A stretch of 64,000 nt of DNA. It comes from Chitinophaga pendula (lineage in GTDB: Bacteria; Bacteroidota; Bacteroidia; Chitinophagales; Chitinophagaceae). The position numbers and the translations under genes were made by a program. The notes below the pieces were generated by a model. That model saw only the letters and a program-made list of their open reading frames with translations. It had not been told where the DNA came from and did no database searches. Of this stretch, positions 1-8,510 are shown in pieces. The stretch's first letter is position 1. Every line of letters starts with the position of its first letter. The stretch is taken from positions 2,294,001 to 2,358,000 of the forward strand of contig NZ_CP077769.1 in assembly GCF_020386615.1 (NCBI RefSeq), given 5' to 3'.

Positions 1-681
1 AGGGTCTTTAGCACCCTGGAACCACCAGATGGGCATCCATTTCAGGGTTTCGATCGACTTTTTATAATCAAAACTAGCAGCACTGAGCGGAGTAGTGGCG
101 GCAGCCAGTTTAGGATAGGCAATGGTAAAATTCCATGCCGCCTGTCCGCCTCCGGAGAACCCGGATATCAGCACACGATAAGGATCTACGTTCGCCTGAG
201 GGAATAATACATCAGATATGAAACTTGCTATAATATCATATTGTGAAGGGCCGAAGAAAGAGTTCTGGCTCTGCGGGAACAGCAGAAAGCCATCGAACTT
301 ACCCGCGTCTGCGGCATCCATATGCCATTGACCGGCTTCGTTCAGTTGCTTTTCATTATTATATACGGTACCGTATTCCGCGACTGTGTGAAACACTAAC
401 AGTAACGGATACTTTTTATTAGGATTACTGGGATCATAACTTTTCGGGAATTTTAGCCGAAAAGGCATGTCCTTATAAATATATGCTTTGAAAGAATTGG
501 TATTCCAACTTACCGTTTTGGTCCTTACCCATTTGCCCACTTGTCCCCACTGTGGCCTTGCAGGAGGAGCAGACGAATTGTATTCTACGATGGGATCATT
601 GGGATCAATTACGTTTTGACCCCATACAGTTGAAAATCCAGCTAATAAAAACAACACTAATAAATAGTAGAGTTTCTTCAT
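1..681 (-). CDS. Secreted esterase, paralogue of the adjacent giant protein (partial, 3' end outside window)
   Basis: The minus-strand frame opens with ATG at 679-681 and stays open to base 1, giving 227 residues. It starts with a Sec signal peptide (MKK, a leucine-rich core, then VWGQ). The mature part follows the N-terminal hydrolase domain of the 2261-residue neighbour almost motif for motif: DPNDPIV, PQWGQ, a strand ending in LLLVFH, GFLLFPQ, the nucleophile elbow SGFSGGG and WWFQGAKDP at the edge. Seen: signal, elbow and the shared WWFQG motif. Known: the Ser elbow and oxyanion strand mark alpha/beta-hydrolase esterases. One difference is that the oxyanion HG of the neighbour reads HTVAEYG here. 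The substrate is unknown; deacetylation of polysaccharide is a guess. Whether it also carries binding modules and a T9SS tail cannot be seen. Confidence 0.85.
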   Translation of the reverse strand, partial: MKKLYYLLVLFLLAGFSTVWGQNVIDPNDPIVEYNSSAPPARPQWGQVGKWVRTKTVSWNTNSFKAYIYKDMPFRLKFPKSYDPSNPNKKYPLLLVFHTVAEYGTVYNNEKQLNEAGQWHMDAADAGKFDGFLLFPQSQNSFFGPSQYDIIASFISDVLFPQANVDPYRVLISGFSGGGQAAWNFTIAYPKLAAATTPLSAASFDYKKSIETLKWMPIWWFQGAKDP

Positions 682-1076
682 ATATTCTTATTTGGTAAGT
701 ACACAGAACTATTACTGTCGTTTTACAACAACAGTTGAACTGGTTTAGCTGGATAATGGCAAAACTATAACGGTGGCTAGCGAAAGCACCACGCTATAAA
801 TAAAGGTTTGCGGAGGATAATGTTGGCAAGGTAGTAATTGATCAGAGCCTCATGCTTGTTGTGCATGACTGTACATGGTATATCCTTGTCCCGAATAATT
901 GGAACAAATGTAGCAATTTTTGGCAGAAGGGGAAGCATGATCTGGTAAATGGCTTGAAATGGCGGGTAAAATGTCGAAAATTCAACATTAACGTTTGGGG
1001 AGCGTCATAATTTGTTGGGCAAGAAAAAGCCCCTGGTAGCAGTCTGCTACCAGGGGCTTTTGTATACAATCGTTCA
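682..1076. other. Spacer between paralogous esterase genes
   Basis: The spacer holds the presumed promoter of the left esterase and the terminator of the right one (1025-1061). A minus-strand TACATTTG at 905-912 fits the Bacteroidota -7 consensus TAnnTTTG, but no good -33 element is seen. No convincing gene. Confidence 0.5.
1025..1061 (-). terminator. Intrinsic terminator of the giant esterase gene
   Basis: A perfect 17-bp inverted repeat (1025-1041 with 1045-1061, loop 1042-1044) has a GC-rich core and A/T ends on both sides. It lies 15 bp beyond the stop of the 1077-7862 gene and could work in both directions. Confidence 0.85.
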
Positions 1077-4000
1077 TTACTGTTTGATCAGCTTCACTGA
1101 TTTGACAGGCGTGTTATCGGCAGTTACCTGCAGGATGTAGATACCTGCTTTCACTGCGGAAGGTACATCTAGCCTTTCGTTGTATGCACCCCGGCTTCTG
1201 GTGCCTAGGTCTTTTACCAGTACTTGCCTGCCGTTCAGGTCTACCAGGCGAATGATGATTCTTGCACCATCTTTTGGTTGCTGTAAGGCAACATATACAA
1301 AGGACTGGAACGGATTCGGATATACGTTCGTTACGGTAATGGTAGCGGTGGTAACCGGTACGTCGATCTTAGCCGGTTGTCCGAATGGTTGCTGCGGTTT
1401 GCTGGCGGCGATCTTGTTGTTGGCTACCTTTTGGTTGAGGGACTGTGACGGTGTTTCTGTAACGGTATTCGGATCTCTTGGATATGCCTGGAGTACCATA
1501 GCATTGAGGTAACCGAAGTTAGGTACCGCGTACACGTAGAGCAGGAGTTCGCCATTCTGATCGGGGACGATCTTGGTTAGCTGTACGGTGTTGCTGATGT
1601 TATCGTTGGCATCCAATGTAACAGCTTTACCATTGATGCGGTAGCCGGTGATCCTGGTACCACCGCTGGCGCGGCTGCCGAAGAAGGTGAATGAATATTC
1701 TTTGGAGATATCCAGTCCGGTGAGTTTTACGATGGCAGTGTCTCCGGCTTCTACATAGTAGGACTCGGCCATTACCAGGTCAGGATATACGCCGGTGTTG
1801 TTGCCGGTTTGTTTACCTGCCGGGTTGGTACCGGTGAAGGCATCTATCACGCTCAGTTGGATACCGGTGAGGTTGCCGCCATCGTCTACCAGTTGTTTCA
1901 TGGTCTGTCCGAGGTAGGGGAGTGCGGTAGTACTGTTCCACGGAGCAGGTGCCGGATTTACGGTGTTGAAGTTGAAGTACACGCCATATGCCAGGGTACC
2001 GGCGCTGATGGTGTTGCTGAAATCGGATTTAGCGGTACCGGCTACTGCTCTCACTTTGTAGTAATACAAGGTATTTTCCGTGAGGTTATCATGCTGGTAG
2101 CTGGTGACGTTGGCCCCTACGGTGGTTACCAGGGAGTAGTCGCTGTTGGCATCGGTGGTGCTCCAGATCTCGAAGCCGGTTTCGTTGCTGGATTTATCTG
2201 CCCAGTTGAGTTGAATGCTGTTGCGGGATTTCGCAGCGGCAGTCAGGTTGGATGGCGACAGTGGGAGGCCGTTGTCTACATAGGACTGTATCACGAGGGC
2301 ATTCAGGTAGGCCGCAAAAGAGCCGGGTGCCTGTTTGATGGTGAAGTCTATGTTGCCGCTGGCGTCAGGGCTGAGACCATTGATCTGAACAGTGTTGGTG
2401 GTGTTGCTGGCGGCGTTGAGCGTTACGGCTTGGCCACCTGCTTCGTAGATGGTGTTGCGGTTGTCGCTTACTGCTTCGCGGCTGCCGAAGAATACGAGGT
2501 TGTATTTACGACCGGTTGGTACATTGCTCAGGCGGATGCGGCGGGCAGTACCATTCATATCGTAGAAGAAGGTCTTCATCACATCGTCGGGATATACGCC
2601 GCTGTTGTTGCCGGTAGAGGTCCCTACATTGTTGGCGCCGGACAGGGGATCGATGAGTGTGATGGTGATGCCGGTGGCGGTGCCGCTTTCGTCTTTCAGG
2701 TTGCTGATGGCGATGCCGGCGTTAGGCCATGCGTTGAAGCTGTTCCAGGGGGCACCTACGGGTGTCACTTCGTTACAGTTCACGTATACGGCGGTCACGT
2801 TCTTATCTGTGACGCGGAGGGTGAAAGTTTGTGTGCTGGCGTCTCCTTTGTTGTCGGTGGCTTTTACCGTGATGGTATAGCTGCCGATGTTATTGGCGCC
2901 AGGGGCGATGTTGAGTACGCCATGTCCGCCGCCATTGTCTGTTAAGGTGATGAAGGCAGGCAGGCCGGTGGCGCTGAGGGTGATGACGTCGGCTGGATCG
3001 TCGGTGGCGGTGATCGCTACCTGTTGAGTGGCTTCTGTTTTAATGCTCAGGTTAGGCAGCGCAGCGATGGCAGGAGCGCGGTTAGGTACGGCTACGGTAA
3101 CGGTATCGCTCCAATTGGCGCCATAGCTGTTCACCGCTTTGAGTGCGTAGTAGTAAGTCACTCCACCATTGATAGCAGCATCTGTGTAGGCAGTATCGGC
3201 CGCATTGGCTGCGTTAGGATTGAGGAGAGTGTAAGGGCCGGTTTGTGTGGTGGCGCGATACACTTCATATGCGTTCACGTTGAAGGTCTGCTGATCCCAT
3301 TTCAGGCGGATGCCGGCAGGGAGGATGCGGGCGGACAGGTTACGTGGTTTGGCGGCGGCCTGCAGGTCGTCGTATTTACCCGAGACGATCAGGGCGTTGA
3401 TATAAGCGAAACCTGATCCGGCGGCAGGGCTGAGGTTGATGGTCATATTGCCGTCAGCATCAGGCCACAAGTCCTGCAATACTACTGTGTTAGTGGCATT
3501 GTTGGCTGCATTCAGGCTTACGGACGCAGTACCTACGGTATAAGTAGCGGTACGGTTGTCACTAACACCAGAACGGCTGCCGAAGAAGGTAAGCTGGTAT
3601 TTATAACCCGGTTTGAGGCCGGTGAGCTGGAAGTTTTGTGATACGCTGGTCCACCAGCTGCTTTGCATCACTCCATCAGGATAGAGGCCGGTGTTTTGCC
3701 AGGTGCTATAGCCCTGGTTGTTGGTGTTCAATCCGCCATTTACATTCTGCCAGGCTGTCAATACTTTGATGCCCATGCCGCTGATGCCGCCTTTGTCGTC
3801 TTTGAAATCACTCAGCACATCGTTCAGGGCAGGTTTTTTATTGGTAGCGTTCCAGGGCGCGTAAGATACGGTGCCACCGTCGCTGAAGTCGATATATACT
3901 TTATAATCAGACACTACATCCGTTACTGTAATAGTGAACTGTTTAGTGTCTATACCACCTCTGCCGTCATCTACTTTCACGGTTACATTGTATACACCGG

Positions 4001-7000
4001 CATCTGCATAACCCGGAGCAAGTTGTATGGTGGCTTGGTTACCATTTGTACTTAAAGTAGCAAAGGAAGGCAGACCGGTGGTGCTCCAGGTGAGTACATC
4101 GGCGCTGTTGAGGTCATTGGCGGTGATGGTGAGCTGACTGGTTGTTTTCTCTGCCAGGGAGGCGTTGCTAACGGGGCTGATCACCGGTTCGTAGTTATCG
4201 TCTACGGTGAGGGTAAAGCTGCGGGTAGCTACGCCATTATGCTGATCGGTCACTTTCACCTGGATGTCGGCGTATATGCCCTGGTCGGTGGCAGCGGGGT
4301 TGAAGGTGATGATACCTTTACCGTTGCCCTGATCGGCCAGTGTGGCAAAAGCCGGCAGGTTGACCGTGGAGATCGTCAGTGGCTCTTCATCTGCATCTGT
4401 TGCGTTGATGGTCAATTGCCATTGTGTGCCGAAACGCATTTTGCGGTTGGCGATGCTGGCGAGTACCGGTGCGTTGTTAAGGGTGGTGGTATGGGCTTCG
4501 TTGGAGAAGGTAGAGATACCACCATCATTTTTCATGCGCACTTTATAGTAGTATACGGCATTGGCAAAGAGCAGGGAATCGGTGAAAGTACCGGTGGCTG
4601 CGATGTTGCCAGGCAGGGTAGCCAGCAGGATGTAGTTGTTGTTATTGTTGGAAGAACGGTAGATCTCTGTAGCGGTCTCGTTGTTGGCATTGTCTTTCCA
4701 TTGCAGGCTGATCTTGTTGCCGGCTACAGGAGTGGCTGCCAGTTCGGACGGCGCTACGGGAGTGATAGGCAGGGGCAGTGTGGTGGCTGTCATCTGCTGG
4801 TTACCGTATATGGTGTTCGGAACGGTTGCTTTTATGCCACCCGGGGCGAGGTATCTTACCACCAGTGATTTGCCGCCGGTGCGGTTGAAATAGGTGACGT
4901 AGATGGTGTGTTTACCTTCGGTGAGGGTGACTTTGCCGGAGCGTTCTACCGCGCTGCCGGTGTGGTCATTGCTGACTACCAGGTGGGCGTTGTCGAAGCC
5001 GTCGATGTACAATTTGCTACCATCGTCGGAGGAGGTGTAGAAGGTGTATTCTCCTGCTTTGGTCAGGTTGATATAGCCGGAGAACTTGAGTGCGAATTTG
5101 TCTTCGCGGCTGCGGATGCTCAGGGATATATCTGTTACGTTGCCGCTCTTCACCGGTGTGATGGTGGTGAAGTCGGGCAGTACGGTATAGTCGGTGGCTT
5201 CGTAGTAGTCGTAGCGGAGACCATCCTGTTCTGCGAAGTTGAAGCCCTGGTCACCGTATTTATTTACCGCTTTGAGCTTATAGTAATAAGCGGTTTGTGG
5301 CGTCAGTGAGCTATCTACATATGATGTTTTGTTGGCGGCGGTGGTGGCGATGATATCGTAAGGGCCGGCGAGGTTAGTGGACCTGTATATTTCGAAGCCG
5401 GTTTCGTCCTTACTGTTGTCTACCCAGTTCAGCGTGATCTTATTGTAAGATGTCGGCGTAGCGGTGATATTGCTGGGTAATGCCGGCGGTTGTGCTGGCA
5501 TGGTAAAGCCTTCGTTGTAGAAGGTGATGGGTATCTCCTGGCGGCTGGTAACACCGGCGGCGGTGTTCTTCCAGAATACCCGCATGTTTTTGGAGCCGGT
5601 AGTTTCGAAGTAGGTGATCGCGATAGGGTATACGCCTTCGTTGAGCGTGATGGTACCCTCCTTGTAGGCGGAGCCATGTACGCCATCGTTGTTCACCAGG
5701 GCGGTAGCGGTATGGCTGTAGTTGCCGATATACAGCTTGCTGCCGGCATCGGAGTATGTTTCGAAGGTATAGCTACCTGTTTTTGGTATACGGATGAATC
5801 CTTCCCAGAGGAATCCGAAGTTACTCTCCTGTGTTCTTACGGCGATATCCGGTTTGTCGGAGTAGCCGGTCATCACGGGGGTGAGCGTATTGAAATCCGG
5901 GAGGGAGGTCCAGGAGCCGGTGTAGTATTTATAGCGCAGGCCTTGTAATACGGTAGCCGTGCTTACCTGGTTGCTTGGATTGGATACGTTGCCGGTGATA
6001 TCCCTGGCTTTTACGGTAAAGGAATATGCCTGTTTGGGGCTGAGACCATACGCGATGTAAGAGGTTTGGTCGCCGGCGACGGTGTATGCTTTTACGCCAT
6101 TTACATACACATCGTATTTATCGACACCTACATCGTCGGTGGAAGCGTTCCAGGAGAGGTAGATGGCGTTGGCGGTGGAGCGATCTACTTTCAGGTTGCC
6201 CGGAGGGGTAGGTGGCTGGCGGTCCAACAGCGTGGTGACAGCGCCTTCGTTGCTCAGGGAGGCGGCGCCATTTGCATTTACGGCGCGTACGACGTAGAAG
6301 TATTGTTTACCCGGTGAGAGGTCGTTATCGGTATAAGTGAGGATATCTGCGTTAACGATGGCAGCGAGGGTATAGGGGCCGCCGGCGGTGGTGGCACGAT
6401 ATACTTCGAAGCCGGTTTCGTTGTAGGTAGGATTAGGGCGCTCGTTCCAGTTCAGCTGTACGGATGTTTTAGACAATGCGGTACCCATTACGCTGCTAGC
6501 GGCATCGGGCGCCTGGCTACCGTTGGCAGGTACGACGCGGAAGGGAGTGGAGAAGTCGCTGGAGCAACCATATTGTTCGGTTACTTTCACCACGTACTGC
6601 CCCGGTTGTCTTACCGTGAGGGTGCGGGTGGTGCTGAGGGTAGCGTTGTCATTTACTTTTTTCCATACATAGGAGGTGTAGCCATCGGGTACTTGCAGTA
6701 CTACGCTGTCTTTACCTTCCGGTGTAGGGAGTACCACGCTCTGGAGGCCATCGGTGGCGATATCAGGGCTGACGGTGCCACCTTTGGTTTTGATCTGAAC
6801 GGGGATAGGTGACCATTGGGACCAGAGGGATCCGCTTTTTACGCGGGCATCGTAGGTACCTAGCTCGGTCACATCCAGGGTATTAGTGGTAGCGGTGCTG
6901 ATGAGTTGTCCATCTTTACGCCATTCGTAGGCATCGAAGCCTGCGGTCAGTCCTAATGTTACTTTTACGGTGTCGTTAGGACAGAATTCGGTGCGGCCGA

Positions 7001-7862
7001 ATAAGGGCCAGGGGTTTGACTTGTAGGCTCTGTTCACAAAGGGAAAGTAGTCGGTTTCGCCCCAGGCGTTGTACCAGATAGCGTGGCCTTTTCCTTCGTA
7101 TACATTGAGTTTCATATTGGCGCCTGCTGCTTTGGCGGCGGCATATACTTGTTCGGAGATGTTACGCGGCGGGTTGGGATCTACACCGCCCTGGAACCAC
7201 CAGATGGGGGTGTATTTATAGACGTTGATAGTATCTTTGAGGGAGAGGTTAGCCGAGCTGATAGGGCCGAGGGCGGCTACCAGTTTGGGATAGCGCAGGA
7301 TGAAGTCCCAGGTGGCATTACCACCGCCGGAGAGACCTTCTACGAAGATCCGGAAGGGGTCTACGTTGATCTGCGGTACGAAAAAGTTGTTGATCAGTTC
7401 TGCGATAGCGTCGTAATAGCTATTGCCGAAGTAGCCTGTGAGGTTTTGCGGGTAGAGGAGGAACCCGTCGAAGGTACCGTTGTCGACTTTGCCTTGGTGC
7501 AGTTCTCCACCATGGAAGAGCTGGTATTCATTGTCGTATTTGGAGCCCTTTTCACCTATTCCATGGAAGAATATGATAACAGGGTATTTTTTGGTACCTG
7601 TAGCGTCGTAATTACGCGGGAATTTCAGCCGGAACTGCATGCCCTTGTAGATGTAACTTTTGTAGGTAGGGGCGCCGGAAGCCCAGTTAAGCCGGCTTGG
7701 ATTGGCGACTACCCATTTACCTATTTGTCCCCATTGAGGTTCGGTAGGTGGTTTTGCCGAGTTGTAGGGCACGATCGGATCGTTTGGATTGAGTACCGAT
7801 TGTGCAACAGCAGTGTGTAGGCCTGCCAGGAAAAGCAGAAGAAAGGAGTAGAGTTTTACCAT
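1077..7862 (-). CDS. Giant secreted multidomain esterase with FN3, PA14, cadherin-like and T9SS domains
   Basis: 2261 residues. A signal peptide (about 1-21, TAVAQ) precedes an alpha/beta-hydrolase domain with oxyanion motif FHGIGE (99-104), elbow GLSGGG (nucleophile S178), D228 in GGVDP and H260 in GKGHAIW. Two Ig-like segments follow, then six FN3 domains interleaved with two PA14 domains (about 639-766 and 879-1007; GFIRIPKTGSYTF and GSKLYI motifs), three cadherin/He_PIG-like domains and three copies of an unnamed ~170-residue module (about 1320-1497, 1690-1861, 1958-2129). The T9SS C-terminal sorting domain begins at VYPNPF (about 2176) and ends KSVKLIKQ. Known: such architecture is typical of T9SS-exported surface carbohydrate-active enzymes. 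Inference: an esterase held on polysaccharide by many binding modules. The paralogue upstream suggests a tandem duplication. Confidence 0.9.
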   Translation of the reverse strand: MVKLYSFLLLFLAGLHTAVAQSVLNPNDPIVPYNSAKPPTEPQWGQIGKWVVANPSRLNWASGAPTYKSYIYKGMQFRLKFPRNYDATGTKKYPVIIFFHGIGEKGSKYDNEYQLFHGGELHQGKVDNGTFDGFLLYPQNLTGYFGNSYYDAIAELINNFFVPQINVDPFRIFVEGLSGGGNATWDFILRYPKLVAALGPISSANLSLKDTINVYKYTPIWWFQGGVDPNPPRNISEQVYAAAKAAGANMKLNVYEGKGHAIWYNAWGETDYFPFVNRAYKSNPWPLFGRTEFCPNDTVKVTLGLTAGFDAYEWRKDGQLISTATTNTLDVTELGTYDARVKSGSLWSQWSPIPVQIKTKGGTVSPDIATDGLQSVVLPTPEGKDSVVLQVPDGYTSYVWKKVNDNATLSTTRTLTVRQPGQYVVKVTEQYGCSSDFSTPFRVVPANGSQAPDAASSVMGTALSKTSVQLNWNERPNPTYNETGFEVYRATTAGGPYTLAAIVNADILTYTDNDLSPGKQYFYVVRAVNANGAASLSNEGAVTTLLDRQPPTPPGNLKVDRSTANAIYLSWNASTDDVGVDKYDVYVNGVKAYTVAGDQTSYIAYGLSPKQAYSFTVKARDITGNVSNPSNQVSTATVLQGLRYKYYTGSWTSLPDFNTLTPVMTGYSDKPDIAVRTQESNFGFLWEGFIRIPKTGSYTFETYSDAGSKLYIGNYSHTATALVNNDGVHGSAYKEGTITLNEGVYPIAITYFETTGSKNMRVFWKNTAAGVTSRQEIPITFYNEGFTMPAQPPALPSNITATPTSYNKITLNWVDNSKDETGFEIYRSTNLAGPYDIIATTAANKTSYVDSSLTPQTAYYYKLKAVNKYGDQGFNFAEQDGLRYDYYEATDYTVLPDFTTITPVKSGNVTDISLSIRSREDKFALKFSGYINLTKAGEYTFYTSSDDGSKLYIDGFDNAHLVVSNDHTGSAVERSGKVTLTEGKHTIYVTYFNRTGGKSLVVRYLAPGGIKATVPNTIYGNQQMTATTLPLPITPVAPSELAATPVAGNKISLQWKDNANNETATEIYRSSNNNNNYILLATLPGNIAATGTFTDSLLFANAVYYYKVRMKNDGGISTFSNEAHTTTLNNAPVLASIANRKMRFGTQWQLTINATDADEEPLTISTVNLPAFATLADQGNGKGIITFNPAATDQGIYADIQVKVTDQHNGVATRSFTLTVDDNYEPVISPVSNASLAEKTTSQLTITANDLNSADVLTWSTTGLPSFATLSTNGNQATIQLAPGYADAGVYNVTVKVDDGRGGIDTKQFTITVTDVVSDYKVYIDFSDGGTVSYAPWNATNKKPALNDVLSDFKDDKGGISGMGIKVLTAWQNVNGGLNTNNQGYSTWQNTGLYPDGVMQSSWWTSVSQNFQLTGLKPGYKYQLTFFGSRSGVSDNRTATYTVGTASVSLNAANNATNTVVLQDLWPDADGNMTINLSPAAGSGFAYINALIVSGKYDDLQAAAKPRNLSARILPAGIRLKWDQQTFNVNAYEVYRATTQTGPYTLLNPNAANAADTAYTDAAINGGVTYYYALKAVNSYGANWSDTVTVAVPNRAPAIAALPNLSIKTEATQQVAITATDDPADVITLSATGLPAFITLTDNGGGHGVLNIAPGANNIGSYTITVKATDNKGDASTQTFTLRVTDKNVTAVYVNCNEVTPVGAPWNSFNAWPNAGIAISNLKDESGTATGITITLIDPLSGANNVGTSTGNNSGVYPDDVMKTFFYDMNGTARRIRLSNVPTGRKYNLVFFGSREAVSDNRNTIYEAGGQAVTLNAASNTTNTVQINGLSPDASGNIDFTIKQAPGSFAAYLNALVIQSYVDNGLPLSPSNLTAAAKSRNSIQLNWADKSSNETGFEIWSTTDANSDYSLVTTVGANVTSYQHDNLTENTLYYYKVRAVAGTAKSDFSNTISAGTLAYGVYFNFNTVNPAPAPWNSTTALPYLGQTMKQLVDDGGNLTGIQLSVIDAFTGTNPAGKQTGNNTGVYPDLVMAESYYVEAGDTAIVKLTGLDISKEYSFTFFGSRASGGTRITGYRINGKAVTLDANDNISNTVQLTKIVPDQNGELLLYVYAVPNFGYLNAMVLQAYPRDPNTVTETPSQSLNQKVANNKIAASKPQQPFGQPAKIDVPVTTATITVTNVYPNPFQSFVYVALQQPKDGARIIIRLVDLNGRQVLVKDLGTRSRGAYNERLDVPSAVKAGIYILQVTADNTPVKSVKLIKQ

Positions 7863-8510
7863 ATGTATGCTGAATTGCGTATCTCCGGTGTTTTATAATT
7901 AGAATGGTGTTTATACAGGCAGGCGTTACCTCACAGGAAATCCTGTCTGGCATACTGCCAAAGAAGATTTTCATGCTGAAAGGATAGTAAAAAAGCCTGA
8001 CAGGTATTATAGCTGCTTGACCAGTCTATATCACTTGGTAAACTTTGAGGTTCTTTACAGGAAGATGGTTAGGAAAGATGTCGCTTTGTGTTGGCCCCCT
8101 CGTATACTGACGATCAGTGTGGCTGACTGAGCGACTTAGTAATGACATAAAACAAAGCTGATGCAATTTAGAGAATAAAATTGCTTCCCCATATGCAATT
8201 TGGTGAACGTATGGAAAAATGCCGGGAAGAGTAAAAAACGGGGTGTGATCGTATACAAGGAAAGTTTAAATAAATTTCTAATAAGTTAACAAAAAAGTAA
8301 TAGGGGTGCCTCATAAGGATGTCGTGAAAGCGTTATTATTGTAAGCCGGTCTAGCAAAGCCGGTCCCGGACCTATTGTCAACGTAATATATAATATTCTT
8401 AAAAGTACTAACCCACGTCACTGTAGCCCATTCCGGAAGATACTGTGGCCATCCTATAGCAAATAAAACTGTTGATCACTATTCACCCAAACTGAAAAAC
8501 GCTATTACTT
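7863..8510. other. Divergent intergenic region
   Basis: About 650 bp between the divergent esterase and CDC-like genes. It should hold both promoters, but I see no full TTTG/TAnnTTTG pair. A short direct repeat (GCCGGTC at about 8345 and 8359) and a small CAGGA/TCCTG hairpin near 7932 are the only structures noted. No convincing gene. Confidence 0.4.

Noticed and set aside
842..1069. 75-residue minus-strand open frame
   Set aside because: Its ATG lies beside the terminator hairpin, its composition is not protein-like, and it has no start signals.
1809..2945. Long plus-strand frame (378 residues) opposite the giant esterase
   Set aside because: Antisense shadow of a repetitive coding gene. 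The minus-strand frame has clear domains, while this has Gly/Val-rich nonsense sequence. The same holds for 7083-7820 and 54829-55671.
7717..7974. Minus-strand frame overlapping the giant esterase start
   Set aside because: Out-of-frame overlap with a gene that has a clear signal peptide.
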